DNA of 64,000 nucleotides from Helicobacter_B zhangjianzhongii (GCF_030249855.1 NZ_JANURN010000001.1:1-64000); one strand, 5' to 3'. Positions 26,254-36,471 are shown, numbered from the stretch's first letter. The notes: generated from the sequence alone by a model not told the origin. Made by a program: numbers and translations.

Positions 26254-27801
26254 ATGATAAAAAAGCTGCATATAGAAGACTCCGCGCTTTTTGGGAGCTT
26301 GGAGCTGCATTTTAGCGCGGGGTTTTGTGTCTTTAGCGGTCCTAGTGGCAGCGGCAAAAGTGTCCTTATGGACTCGCTTTTAGCGTGCTTTGGACTCAAA
26401 GAGCCAAATGCCTCTATCATCGAAGCAGACATTGTCCTAAGCCCTAGTCTCATCAAAATCTTTGAAGAAGAGCTAGGGATTGATAATGATCTGCTTAATA
26501 TCAAAATCATCAAAAAGGACAAGATCCGCTATTTTGTCAATTTCACCCCCATAGCCAAAAAGCAGCTATCTCTAATCCTAAGCCGCTTTGTCAAGCATAT
26601 CCACTCGCGCGGCGGCGATGAGCTAGGAGAGAGCAGCCTGCTAGGCTTGCTTGATCAACTAGCCATAGCGAAATCCCCCAGCCACAAGGAGAGCCTAAGA
26701 GACTTCCGCGAGCATTTCCGCGCTCTAGAGAGCGCGCAAAAGGAGCTACAAGCCCTAAAAAGCGCGCAAGCAAACGCCCAGAGCCTAAGAGAGATAGCGA
26801 GCTTTGAAGCAGAGCAGATCGCCTCCATAGCCCCCAAAGTCGGCGAGTATGAAGAGCTACTAATGTGCAAAAAGACCCTTTCACGCAAAGAAAAGCTCCT
26901 AGAGTCCATAGCCAAAGCCACCTCCGCGCTAGAATCCACCTCCGCGCTAAGCTCTGCGCTAGCCCTGCTAGATAAGCCAGAGCTGCAAGCCGCCCTAGAA
27001 GAAGCCCTAAACGACACGCAAGCCGCCCTAGAAGAAGAATCACAAAAGCTAGAAAACTTGCAAGACCTAGATGTAGAAAGCTTGCTTGCTAGGATCTCTG
27101 CGCTATCTAATCTCATCACGCGCTATGGCAGCATAGAAGCCGCCCTAGCCCACGAGCAAGCCCAGAGAGAGAAGCTAGAAGCCCTGCAAGACTCCAGCAC
27201 CAAGACAAAAGAGCTAGAAACTCGCATAGCCGAGCTAGAATCTAGCCTAAGCTCCAAAGCCCAAGCCCTAAGCCAAGCCCGCCACAATGCCCTAAAGAGC
27301 CTGCAAGACTCCCTGCAAGCCCTAGCCCTTAAGCTAAAGCTTAAGCCCCTATCCTGCACCCTAAGCCAAAAGCCCCTAGATCATAGCGGCGGCGATGTGC
27401 TAGAGCTACGGCTAGATCATAGCAGCGTAGCCACGCTATCAGCCGGGGAGTTTAATCGCCTGCGTTTAGCGGTGATGTGCGTGGGCGCGCGGCTAGAGAA
27501 GAAGCAAGGCGTGCTAATCTTAGATGAGATTGATGCGAATCTAAGCGGAGAGGAGAGCGAAGGCGTGGCACGCGTGCTACAAGAGCTAGCCCAGAGCTAC
27601 CAGATCTTTGCCATCTCTCACCAGCCCCATATGCCAAGCCTAGCCACCGCGCACTATCTAGTCAGCAGCGATGGCGCGCACTCACAAGTCCGCTTGCTTG
27701 ATAAGCAAGGGCGTATCAAAGAGCTAGCTAGAATGATAAGCGGCGCGAATATCACGCAAGAAGCCCTAGACTTTGCCAGCAAGCGACTAGAGCAGATCTA
27801 G
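26254..27801 (+). CDS. recN: DNA repair ATPase RecN
   Basis: 515 residues, RBS AAAAAGGAGAAGCG. SMC-like layout: Walker A GPSGSGKSVLMDSLL (about 29-43), a long central coiled coil (about 140-385), then the signature ATLSAGEFNRLRLAV (about 394) and Walker B GVLILDEIDANLSGEE (about 417), followed by the H-loop AISHQPH. RecN tethers DNA ends in recombinational repair of double-strand breaks. It is slightly shorter than E. coli RecN, as usual in epsilonproteobacteria. It follows nadK by 39 bp, a common gene order. The gene is repeat-free except for the short ESTSALSS stretch. Confidence 0.93.
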   Translation: MIKKLHIEDSALFGSLELHFSAGFCVFSGPSGSGKSVLMDSLLACFGLKEPNASIIEADIVLSPSLIKIFEEELGIDNDLLNIKIIKKDKIRYFVNFTPIAKKQLSLILSRFVKHIHSRGGDELGESSLLGLLDQLAIAKSPSHKESLRDFREHFRALESAQKELQALKSAQANAQSLREIASFEAEQIASIAPKVGEYEELLMCKKTLSRKEKLLESIAKATSALESTSALSSALALLDKPELQAALEEALNDTQAALEEESQKLENLQDLDVESLLARISALSNLITRYGSIEAALAHEQAQREKLEALQDSSTKTKELETRIAELESSLSSKAQALSQARHNALKSLQDSLQALALKLKLKPLSCTLSQKPLDHSGGDVLELRLDHSSVATLSAGEFNRLRLAVMCVGARLEKKQGVLILDEIDANLSGEESEGVARVLQELAQSYQIFAISHQPHMPSLATAHYLVSSDGAHSQVRLLDKQGRIKELARMISGANITQEALDFASKRLEQI

Positions 27802-27826
27802 GCACATATCACAACAAGGAGCGACA

Positions 27827-28753
27827 ATGAGTTTTGGAGATATTATCAGCCACATTTTTCACGAGGACACCCCACACGCACAAGGCAGCAAGTTTGAAAA
27901 GCTTGTGAAAAAAATCGTGCAAATCGCCAGAGACCTGCCCCATACATTTGATGAAGTGTATTTATGGAGCGAGTTTAATGGCAAGTTTCAGCTAAAGCAA
28001 GGGGATTTTGGTATCGACATAATGGCAAAAAGCGGCGATGAGTGGGTGGCGATCCAATGCAAAGCCTATCAAAAAGACACCCTAGAGCTAGAAGATTTGA
28101 AAAATTTCTTAGGCTGCCAAACGCTTCAAAGCAGCGATGGCACGCAGCATTTCCCCATAGTCCAGCACTATCTTTTCCACACTTGCAAAACCATAAGCAA
28201 AAATGTCCAAAAAGCCCTACTACAATGCCAAAATGCCCAGAGTGAGCCAGCCATAGCGTATGGATTCTATGAAATTAGTGAGCTTGGGATTGATTGGGGG
28301 AGCTGTAAAAATGGCGATATAGACTCCCTACGCACAAGTGGCAAAAAGCAGCTGCGCCCCCACCAGAAAGAAGCCCTTGAGAAAATCCACAGCCACTTTA
28401 TAGAGCAGGGTAATGCTAGGGGCAAGGTCATTATGGCGTGTGGCACGGGCAAAAGCCTGCTAGCTATCCGCACCATAGATAGCCTAGTGGATTCTGGTGA
28501 AATCGCACTTTTCTTAGCACCAAGCCTAGCCCTAATTGATCAAATGATAAAAGAGTTTCGCAAGGAGTCCATCTCCCCTAGCTACAAGCTCTTTGCCGTG
28601 TGTAGTGATAGCAAAGTCGGCGCAGAAAAAGGCAGCGAAGATCTCAACGCACAAGAGCTATCACTCGCGCCTACAACTGATCCAAATATGCTAGCACACG
28701 CGATAAATGCGATAATTTCTACGGGGGGGGGGGGAGCAATGCGCATAGCCTAG
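27827..28753 (+). CDS. Type ISP-like restriction-modification enzyme, N-terminal part (nuclease and start of helicase), cut by G tract
   Basis: 308 residues, RBS AAGGAG. Residues 1-120 are an Mrr-like PD-(D/E)XK nuclease (GDFGIDIMAKSG...VAIQCKAY, the D and QxK catalytic set about residues 62-85). Residues about 185-300 begin a superfamily 2 helicase: RPHQKEALEKI and Walker A ACGTGKSLLAI (about 207). The frame meets 12 G at 28723 and stops at TAG 28751-28753. One extra G (or two fewer) joins it to the downstream frame for a single polypeptide of about 1900 residues. As assembled the system is OFF: only a nuclease fragment would be made. Confidence 0.85.
   Translation: MSFGDIISHIFHEDTPHAQGSKFEKLVKKIVQIARDLPHTFDEVYLWSEFNGKFQLKQGDFGIDIMAKSGDEWVAIQCKAYQKDTLELEDLKNFLGCQTLQSSDGTQHFPIVQHYLFHTCKTISKNVQKALLQCQNAQSEPAIAYGFYEISELGIDWGSCKNGDIDSLRTSGKKQLRPHQKEALEKIHSHFIEQGNARGKVIMACGTGKSLLAIRTIDSLVDSGEIALFLAPSLALIDQMIKEFRKESISPSYKLFAVCSDSKVGAEKGSEDLNAQELSLAPTTDPNMLAHAINAIISTGGGGAMRIA
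28723..28734 (+). repeat. Poly-G tract, G12, in the RM gene (phase OFF)
   Basis: Lies between helicase motifs I and II. With G13 the frame reads through SNAHSLESSPKVVIF into FTKPLKIIINDEAHRTAG, restoring the DEAH box. Confidence 0.92.
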
Positions 28754-28878
28754 AATCTAGCCCCAAAGTTGTCATTTTCTCCACCTACCAAAGCCTAGAT
28801 GTCATCATAGACTCCCAAAAGCTCTTCACCAAACCCCTTAAAATCATCATAAACGACGAAGCCCACCGCACCGCCGGC

Positions 28879-31800
28879 GTGCAGAAGCTCGATGAGACCG
28901 GCAATGTCAAAGAAATCAGCGTATGGCAGAAAACCCACGACAACGACCTGCTAAATGCCACCTACCGCCTCTACCTTACCGCTACGCCACGCATCTTCAG
29001 CGACAAGGCGAAAGACAAGCTCGCCAAAGCACGCAAAAACGACAATGCAAGCGAGCTGCTGCTCTTCTCAATGGATGATAAAAAGCTCTTTGGCAAGGAG
29101 ATTTACTCTCTTAGATTCTCCCAAGCTATCGATCTTGGGCTTTTGAGCGATTTTCGTGTCATCATAAGCTATATCAATGAGAAATACCTAGCCGACTATA
29201 CCAATAAGCTCACCCAAGCCCAAGAAAGCTCTAGCCTAACCCTAGAAAACGCAGGCAAAATGGTCGCTTTCACCAACGCTATGAAAAAGCGCAATGTAAG
29301 CTTCATCGATGAGCGCGGCAAGCAAGAGTCCTATACAGATACCAATCCTATGCGCAAGGCTCTGGCATTCCACTCTAAAATTAGCGACTCTACGAGAATG
29401 GCTGGGTATTTTAATGGCGAAAAAAGCGTGATTGATAGAGACATAGTTTTCACCCATATTGATGGCAAGGATAATGCCAGCACCAAGTCACATAAGCTCG
29501 CTTGGCTTAGTGAAGCCCCTAAGGAAGAAGCGCGCGTGCTAAGCAATGCTAAATGCTTGACAGAGGGCATTGATGTGCCTAGTCTTGATGCGGTGTGCTT
29601 CTTTGACAAGCGGGATTCTGTGGTCGATGTAGTCCAAGCGGTAGGGCGAGCGATACGCAAGAGTGATGGCAAGAAATATGGCTATATCATTTTGCCTTTA
29701 GTGCTAAGTGATGAAGAGATCAAAAGCTATGACAAAACCCTTAAAGGCGATAAATTCAAAATCGTATGGCAGACGCTTAAAGCCCTTAGAAGCCACGATG
29801 AGCGGCTAATCGATGAAGCTAGGATCAACGAAGTAGTAAGCATTGCAGGTGGTGGTGGTGATACGCCCTTGCCGCAAACAGAGCTTTTCACCCTAAGCGA
29901 GCTTTTTAATGAGATGAAAAACGCCGTGCCCAAAAACCTAGGCGACCTGCAGTATTGGGAAAACTACGCAAGCAAAGTCGGCGATATTATGCAAGCCCTC
30001 ATACTTCGCATACAAGCCCTGCTAGATTCTAGCTCTGCTATACAGAAGCTCTTTAGCACCTTTTGCAAAGCCTTGCAGGGCAATCTAAACGCCAGCTTTA
30101 ATGAGAGCGAAGCCATAGCCCTAGTAGCCCAGCACATCATCACAAAGCCTATTTTTGAGTGCATATTCCCAAGTCTTGACTTCACCACCTTTGACAAAGT
30201 CTCTGCCGAGCTAGAGAAGCTCCACACCAAGCTCCTAGAGCAAGGGCTAAACGCCGAGACAAAGACACTAGAGAAGTTCTACATCTCCGTGCGCCAGAGT
30301 GCCGAGTATGCCAAAAGCGATAAAAGTAAGCAAAGCCTTATCAAAAACCTTTATGACACATTATTTAAGCAAGCGTTCAAAAAGACACAAGAAAAGCTAG
30401 GCATAGTCTATACCCCCATTGAGGGCGTGGATTTTATCATTCATTCAACTCAATACCTTTTGCAAAAGCACTTTGGCAAATCTTTGGGCGATGAGCATAT
30501 CCACATAGCAGACCCATTTGTAGGCACGGGCACATTTATCACCCGCCTTATCCAAAGTGGCTATTTAGACTCTAGGCTAGAATCTAAATTTGTCAAAGAG
30601 CTGTGGGCAAATGAGATTACACTGCTGGGCTACTACATTGCGCAAATCAATATTGCCACGACTTACCACGAAAGACTCATTGCTTTGGGGGATTCAGCTT
30701 CGGGTAATCATTCCGCAGATTTTGGAGATTTGGAGGCAACCGCAGACTCTTGCTCTGCCCCCAAATCCCCAAAAAACTACGAAAGCCCCACCGCAAATCT
30801 TAGAATCCTTGAAGAAGAAAAACAGGCAAGGCGTGGCAATCCAAAAAACACAGAATCTAGCAATGAAGCTAAAAATCTAAGCGAGCAAGCAAAGGATTCT
30901 AGGATTTGCGATGAGAAATCGGGGCTTTGCGAAGCGACACAAGGGCGCGCACTTGGCGTGCGTAACCGCAGTGGCGATGAAGCAATCGCCGATTTATCGC
31001 GCAAAGCCCAATCCTCCAGCAAAAAGCCAACGCCAGAGATAAAGCTTTTTGATAATCTATTATTTACTGATACTTTCAACACCTACGCCCCAGACTCCAA
31101 AGGCTTCATCGGTAGTAAAGATGGCACACAAACGACCATAGATTCTCTCCCTTATTTGGAGAAAAACTACGCCAAAATCCAAGAGTTTAAAAACACCGAG
31201 TTTAAAATCTTTATGAGTAATCCTCCTTACTCCGCTGGGCAAAAGTCCGCTAATGATGATAACGCCAATGAAAAATCCCCCCATATTGACAAACGCATAA
31301 GCGAAACCTACCGAGCCAGATCGCTTGCCACTAGCACCAAAAACACCAGCTTTGACTCCTTCAAACGCGCCTTGCGTTTTATGAGCGATAGGATAGGAGA
31401 GAGCGGGGGGATTATAGGGCTTGTAATGAATGCAAGCTTTTTAGATAGCAATAGCGATGATGGCTTGCGCGCGTGCTTGGCAGATGAGTTTGACTATATC
31501 TATATCTTTAATCTTAGGGGCAATCAACGCACTTCTGGCGAGACTTCACGCAAAGAGGGTGGCAAATTTTTTGACTCCGGCTCACGCACCCCTGTGGCGA
31601 TATGCTTTTTTGTCAAGCTAGATTCTAGTATGGATTGCCACGCCTTGCCTAGCGACAAGGCTCGCAATGACAAAAATCTAAACGACTCGCAGGCGGCAAC
31701 AAAAGTGGATTCTAGCACCGCCCAAAATCCAAGCGACTCTGCAAAGGATTCTAGGATTTGCGATGAGAAATCGGGGCTTTGCGAATCGACACAAGGGCGC

Positions 31801-33528
31801 GCACTTGGCGTGCGTAACCGCAGTGGCGATGAAGCAATCGCCGATTTATCGCGCAAAGCCGAATCCACCAGCAACAATCCACAACCAAGCAAAGCCAAAA
31901 TATATTACTACGACATCGGCGACTACCTCTCCCGCCAAACCAAGCTAAACATTATCCAAAACTTCAAATCCATAGAATCTATGGAAAGCAAGGGGCTTTT
32001 CACCCTCATCACGCCAAACAAAGACTACGACTGGATAAACCAGCGCGATTATAGCTTTATGGCTTTCACTCCTATGGGTAGCACAGGGCAGAAGCTAAAG
32101 CCCCTAGCCATAAACGCTAAAGGCGAATTAGAGCTAGAAATCTTTGAGCTTTTCTCTCAAGGCGTGGTAACAGGCAAAGATAATTGGAGCTTTAACTTCT
32201 CTAAAGAGAATCTAGCCAAAAACATTGCCCTTTGTATTGATACCTATAACACCGAGCGAGAAGCCCTAGCAGTAAACCCAGCTCATAAGCTCTGTAATGA
32301 CCTAAGCAAGGTTACTTGGAGTGGAAGCTTAGATAAAAGAGTGAGAGCAAATAGAGAGCTAGCCTTTGATGAAAGCAGGATTAGAATCTGCTCTTATCGC
32401 CCTTTCACAAAGGAGTTTTTATATTTTGACAATGGCTATAACCATAGCCATTGTCAAATGGATAAAATTTATCCATTTGGTAATAAAGGCGAGGCGATAG
32501 CCTGCATAAATGGGGATTTTGAAAATGTGGCAATACAGGTTTTAGGCGTAGGTGCGACACATCATTTTTCTGCTCTTGCTAGCAATGGCATCGTAGATTT
32601 AGAACATATTTCAAAAGGGCATTGCTTCCCGCTCTACTACTATGAGCGAGTAGAATCTAGCGCAGAAAATGGGCAGATGACTATGGACTATGACTTGGTA
32701 GAATCTATGGATTGCCACGCGGAAAATAACGCTCGCAATGACGGGAAAAAAGTGGATTCTAGCAGGGCGTATTATCGCAGGAAAGACGCTATCCGCGATG
32801 AAGCCCTAGCATTTTTCCAAACCGCTTATAATGACAGCACGATAAACAAAGAAGCGATGTTTTACTACATTTATGCCATTTTGAATCACCCCGCCTACAT
32901 CACCAAATACAAAGACAATCTCTCCAAAATGCTCCCTAGAATCCCGCTTATGCAGGACTTCTGGGGCTTTGTGGCAAGCGGCAGGGCATTAGCGCAGCTG
33001 CATTTAGAGTATGAGAGCTTCTGCGATGTAGCGTCTATGAGCGTGGCTTGCGGTGCGTTTGCCTGCCTAAAGGGCGATAGAGACACCGCGAGCAAGGATC
33101 AAGGCGGCTTGTTTGAGCAAGAGAGCAGAGCAAAGGCTAGGCAGGACATAGCCCAGCTAGAAGATAGCGACTTCACGCTAATTAAGCCCATACACTTCCT
33201 AACCAAAGGCTATAAACACACCATAATCTTTAACGACAAGCTAAGCATAGTCAATATCCCAGCCGCTGCCCACCGCTACCAAGTCAATGGCAAAAGTGCC
33301 ATAGAGTGGATACTAGACCGCTACAAAATCAGCACCGATAAGGCAAGCGGCATAGTCAATGACCCAAATCTCTATGAGAGCACAAGCGGGGCATTATCTG
33401 GGCTAAAAGGCGGGCGATATGTCTGCGCGCTGCTGCTATCTGTCATCGAAATGAGCGTGCGCACAAGCGAGATCCTAGAGTCTATGCCAGAGTATAAGCT
33501 GCTAGAATCCCTAGATCCTATCTCATAG
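28879..33528 (+). CDS. Type ISP-like restriction-modification enzyme, C-terminal part (helicase, methyltransferase, target recognition)
   Basis: The frame is open from the G tract (28735); 28879 is only its first GTG. It contains helicase motif II (NDEAH, just before 28879), LYLTATPRIF, TEGIDVPSLDAVCFFD and motif VI VVQAVGRAIRKSDG. An N6-adenine methyltransferase follows, with motif I ADPFVGTGTF (near 30510) and motif IV SNPPYSAGQ (near 31213), then a target-recognition region up to 33528. Three repeat inserts are translated in frame (about 30695-31035, 31618-31890 and 32700-32765). Family enzymes methylate one strand and cut by translocation. With the 5' part OFF, neither modification nor restriction is expected. 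Confidence 0.85.
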   Translation: MQKLDETGNVKEISVWQKTHDNDLLNATYRLYLTATPRIFSDKAKDKLAKARKNDNASELLLFSMDDKKLFGKEIYSLRFSQAIDLGLLSDFRVIISYINEKYLADYTNKLTQAQESSSLTLENAGKMVAFTNAMKKRNVSFIDERGKQESYTDTNPMRKALAFHSKISDSTRMAGYFNGEKSVIDRDIVFTHIDGKDNASTKSHKLAWLSEAPKEEARVLSNAKCLTEGIDVPSLDAVCFFDKRDSVVDVVQAVGRAIRKSDGKKYGYIILPLVLSDEEIKSYDKTLKGDKFKIVWQTLKALRSHDERLIDEARINEVVSIAGGGGDTPLPQTELFTLSELFNEMKNAVPKNLGDLQYWENYASKVGDIMQALILRIQALLDSSSAIQKLFSTFCKALQGNLNASFNESEAIALVAQHIITKPIFECIFPSLDFTTFDKVSAELEKLHTKLLEQGLNAETKTLEKFYISVRQSAEYAKSDKSKQSLIKNLYDTLFKQAFKKTQEKLGIVYTPIEGVDFIIHSTQYLLQKHFGKSLGDEHIHIADPFVGTGTFITRLIQSGYLDSRLESKFVKELWANEITLLGYYIAQINIATTYHERLIALGDSASGNHSADFGDLEATADSCSAPKSPKNYESPTANLRILEEEKQARRGNPKNTESSNEAKNLSEQAKDSRICDEKSGLCEATQGRALGVRNRSGDEAIADLSRKAQSSSKKPTPEIKLFDNLLFTDTFNTYAPDSKGFIGSKDGTQTTIDSLPYLEKNYAKIQEFKNTEFKIFMSNPPYSAGQKSANDDNANEKSPHIDKRISETYRARSLATSTKNTSFDSFKRALRFMSDRIGESGGIIGLVMNASFLDSNSDDGLRACLADEFDYIYIFNLRGNQRTSGETSRKEGGKFFDSGSRTPVAICFFVKLDSSMDCHALPSDKARNDKNLNDSQAATKVDSSTAQNPSDSAKDSRICDEKSGLCESTQGRALGVRNRSGDEAIADLSRKAESTSNNPQPSKAKIYYYDIGDYLSRQTKLNIIQNFKSIESMESKGLFTLITPNKDYDWINQRDYSFMAFTPMGSTGQKLKPLAINAKGELELEIFELFSQGVVTGKDNWSFNFSKENLAKNIALCIDTYNTEREALAVNPAHKLCNDLSKVTWSGSLDKRVRANRELAFDESRIRICSYRPFTKEFLYFDNGYNHSHCQMDKIYPFGNKGEAIACINGDFENVAIQVLGVGATHHFSALASNGIVDLEHISKGHCFPLYYYERVESSAENGQMTMDYDLVESMDCHAENNARNDGKKVDSSRAYYRRKDAIRDEALAFFQTAYNDSTINKEAMFYYIYAILNHPAYITKYKDNLSKMLPRIPLMQDFWGFVASGRALAQLHLEYESFCDVASMSVACGAFACLKGDRDTASKDQGGLFEQESRAKARQDIAQLEDSDFTLIKPIHFLTKGYKHTIIFNDKLSIVNIPAAAHRYQVNGKSAIEWILDRYKISTDKASGIVNDPNLYESTSGALSGLKGGRYVCALLLSVIEMSVRTSEILESMPEYKLLESLDPIS
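30891..31018 (+). repeat. RM internal direct repeat, copy A
   Basis: About 125 bp starting AAAGGATTCTAGGATTTGCG, nearly identical to the block starting at 31743. Both are translated in the same frame (DSRICDEKSGLCE and GRALGVRNRSGDEA). Confidence 0.85.
31743..31870 (+). repeat. RM internal direct repeat, copy B
   Basis: Second copy, 852 bp (284 codons) after copy A. The NPPY methyltransferase motif lies between the copies. Confidence 0.85.
32426..32457 (+). repeat. Perfect 14-bp inverted repeat inside the RM gene
   Basis: Arms TTGACAATGGCTAT and ATAGCCATTGTCAA with a 4-base AACC loop. Translated as FDNGYNHSHCQ in the target-recognition region. It may form an mRNA hairpin; no T run follows. 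Confidence 0.75.
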
Positions 33529-33557
33529 CCTGCCAATGCCTACCGATACGCCCCCAG

Positions 33558-33932
33558 CTACCGATACACCCCAAGGTAGCGCGCTAGGAAGTTAAACACA
33601 AACGCCACGCCTGTGGCGATGATCTTGCCCAGCATAGCCGAGAGCCCTAGCCACTCCACGCAGGCATAGAGCACTCCCATATCAATCACAAGCCCAAAAA
33701 AGCTCACCAAATACACCAGCACACCCTCTTTTAGCAAGGAGTGCTTGCGCGATGTGAAGATAAAGATCCTAGCGAAGATGAAATTCCACAAAGTCGCGAT
33801 GACAAAGCTTAGCACCCCGGCAAGCAGATATTGCAGCCCAGCTTGCAAGCCTAGATAGAAAACCGCCCAATTGATAAGCGCAGCACTCCCGCCCACGATC
33901 CCATACTTCACAAAGCTAGCAATATGCCCCAT
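33558..33932 (-). CDS. GtrA-family membrane protein
   Basis: 124 residues from ATG 33932 (AGGAG eight bases before; the frame also opens at a GTG three codons upstream). Four membrane helices in the GtrA pattern: FVKYGIVGGSAALINWAVFYLG, a second helix with FVIATLWNFIFARIFIF, a third (LVSFFGLVIDMGVLYA) and a fourth with FVFNFLARYLGVYR. GtrA proteins are thought to flip or pass lipid-linked sugars used in surface glycan decoration. It is convergent with the RM gene, which ends 29 bp away, and belongs with the minus-strand glycan genes that follow. Confidence 0.85.
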   Translation of the reverse strand: MGHIASFVKYGIVGGSAALINWAVFYLGLQAGLQYLLAGVLSFVIATLWNFIFARIFIFTSRKHSLLKEGVLVYLVSFFGLVIDMGVLYACVEWLGLSAMLGKIIATGVAFVFNFLARYLGVYR

Positions 33933-33941
33933 ACACCGCAC

Positions 33942-34433
33942 TCCTAGAATCTAAAGCCGCGATTATACCCAATCAAAGCTAGATTCTAGGCTCTACCCTT
34001 GGGCGTTTTTCTGTCATTGCAAGCACATTGAAAATCCGCGTGGCAATCTATACTAGATTTTAGCTTGTCTTTATGGATTGCTTCGGCTACGCCTCGCAAT
34101 GACGGAGAATGGGCGTTATCCTTAGAATCGGGGCTTTGTTAAAAAGTGGATTCTAGGATTTTTGCCTTTTGGGCGTTTTCTTTGTCATTGCGAGATTTTG
34201 ACTTGTCAAAATCGTGGCAATCCACAGAATCCACCGCCCTTGCCCTAGAATCCTCGTTTGAAAACAATGCCGAAAAATCGCAAAACGCGGATTCTGCTAG
34301 CGCAATGGCGCGGCGATGATGATAAAGCTTATCACTAGAATCCACTTTTCACAAGGGCTGTTTTTGCCTGTGTGAGCCTGCTTGTGTGCTATGCAAAGCT
34401 TGCAATGGCAAAGCGCGATAAGCAAGCCTAGAT
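33942..34433 (-). repeat. Intergenic repeat mosaic between GtrA and GT-C-like genes
   Basis: About 490 bp with no supported gene. It has TCATTGCAAGCACATTG...CGTGGCAATC elements near 34015 and 34190, CGCAATGACGG palindrome halves, AAAGTGGATTCTAG cores in both orientations and a TATACCCAATCAAAGCTAGATTC segment that recurs at 36510. Confidence 0.7.
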
Positions 34434-36471
34434 CTACTCAATGGGCTTAAACTCCACCTTGATTTCGCGCCTTATAATCCCAAACTGCCTAAGCGTGTGC
34501 GCAAACCAAGGGAAAAACCACCCCTCCCACTGCCAGTGTGGAAACTCCTTTGGCACAAAAATACGCACCGATTCTAGCCCGCTAGACTCTGCCTCTATCA
34601 CCTGGGCTACCCACGCTTTGGCATAGGCTCTATGCTGCAAGTAGGCATCTCTAGGTCGCTCATCATAGCCCTGAAATGGATGCAAAAAGCTAAAAATCAC
34701 GACAAACACCGCCGGCGCGATGAGTCTAGGCACAAAGCGCAGCAGCACAGAGAGCCACACGCAAGCAGTGATCGCCACACTTAGCAGCAGCCCACTCATC
34801 AAATAATGCTTCGCCCCACAAGATGAGACGATCCCCACATAGCCGATCGCCAAAATCGCCAGCCAAAGAATGTGCGCCACAATAATGCCTCGAAGCTCTC
34901 TGTGCTTAAAGGCTAGGGCTAGCACGCACAATGCCAGCACGATAAAAAGCACCCAAAATCCCGCGCGGAAGCTTTTGAGATGCTTTATCGCATAGGAGAT
35001 CCCAAAGCCAAAGTCATAGCCGCCGCAGTAGCTCCCACGACCGCCATTTAGCCCATACCACACCGCCACAAGAAATAGCCCCACACAAAGTGCTAGCACA
35101 AGCTCATAAAATCCAAAGGACTTCATAAGTGCTAGGAGGCTTAGGGATTTATGCTGATTGATTCTAGCAAGGGTGGCAAAGAGTAGCGCGACCCCACAAT
35201 AGCTTGATAGGATAAGTGCGGAGCTTGTCATAGAAAACTGGCTAAGATAGAGTGCTAGTGCCCCTATGCCTATAAGTGCATATATGGTGGGATCAACGCG
35301 CTTGCAAGCGTGGGCTTGCTGCTTGCTAGGGCATAGAATCTGTGCAAATTGATAGCGCATAAGCAGGGTAAGCAGGGCTAGATTTAGGAGATTTGGGATA
35401 ATGTAAAAGGCTGTGAGCGTAAGCGTGTAGCCTAGCCCCTCTGCTTGCAAATCCGCGGGCAAAAATAGCGGCATATAAGAAGCCTTGCTCGCGCAAAAGC
35501 CGATGATGACAAAGCTGCTCGTGCTAAAAAGAGCTAGAATCTGGTGGCGCGTGATAAGTAGGCTCAAGCGATAGAGGAGATAGCACAAAGCAAGCGTAGA
35601 GGCACTTAGCACAAACGCACAGGTATAGACCATCGCATCGATGAAGTCTAGCCCAAGTGGCATAAACACATACGCACACAGCACGCCAAGCCCCGCGTGT
35701 GCCAAAAGCGGCAGAATCCTATCTGGGATCCAGCCATTATCGCCTGGCTTCATCGTGCCATAGATACTAAGGTATTGCCAATCATCACCCCAAAAGGGCA
35801 AGCTAGGATAGCCATAGCCAAAAAAGAGCAAAAATATGCCAAAAAGCAGGGCAAAAAAGATGAGAGTATAGAGCGTGCTAGATCCTGCTTGCTTGTCGCT
35901 GCAAGCAGGCGTGGTAGAATCGCTGTCATTGCGAGCTTTACTTGGCAAGTCGTGGCAATCCACAGAATCCACCGCCCTTGCCCTAGAATCCGCTTTTTTA
36001 CTCGTGGCGTTTTTGCCATCATTGCGAGCACATTGAAAATCCGCGCGGCAATCTATTTGCGTTTTTTCAAAAGTGGATTCTAGGGCTCCTCTATTTTGGG
36101 TATTTTTCTTAGAATCCACTTTTTGATTTATGGATTGCCACGCCACTGCTTGCGCAGTGTCTCGCAATGACAGACAAGGCGCATTGTGTGAAAAAGTGGA
36201 TTCTAGTGCAAAGTCGCTCGCGGTTGGGTTTGTAATTTCAGTGCTACTTTGGGATTCTAGGATTTTTGAGCTAAAAACGGCGTTTTGTGTATTTTTTAGA
36301 GAATCTTGCTCGCGGTTGGATTTTCGTGCTAAAAATGGGGCTTCGCAAGGCGATTCAAGGGATTTACCTTGAGTGGTAATGAGCGCAGAATCGCCGCAGC
36401 GATCGCCATTTTTAGCCGAAAAGCCTACGCGTTCAAGTGTTCCCCCCCCGTTTGCTTGGTATCTCTCGCAT
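34434..36471 (-). CDS. GT-C-like polytopic membrane protein with switched leader, out of frame as assembled
   Basis: The functional part (to about 35890) has at least ten hydrophobic helices and a first-loop acidic motif PFWGDDWQYLS of the kind seen in GT-C glycosyltransferases. ATG 36471 follows GAAAGGAGAAAAT and gives MREIPSKR, then eight G, then AAC-ACT-TGA. With seven or ten G the frame is open from the leader through about 190 codons of repeat DNA into the membrane domain without a stop. The longest frame seen as assembled begins at TTG 36167 inside repeat DNA with no RBS. The gene therefore looks phase OFF. The sugar substrate is unknown; neighbours suggest a surface glycan. Confidence 0.7.
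36130..36172 (+). repeat. Palindromic ATTGCCACG...CGCAATGACA element in the GT-C leader region
   Basis: Inner hairpin CACTGC/GCAGTG at 36144-36149 and 36154-36159 with loop TTGC. On the minus strand it is read in frame as LRDTAQAVAWQS in the leader extension. Confidence 0.8.
36442..36449 (-). repeat. Poly-G tract (C8 on plus strand), phase OFF
   Basis: Immediately after the leader codons MREIPSK. Loss of one base or gain of two opens the long frame. Confidence 0.85.

Noticed and set aside
26591..27359. Several Ser/Arg-rich reverse ORFs across recN
   Set aside because: The forward RecN frame has full ATPase motifs; the reverse frames reflect codon bias in the coiled coil.
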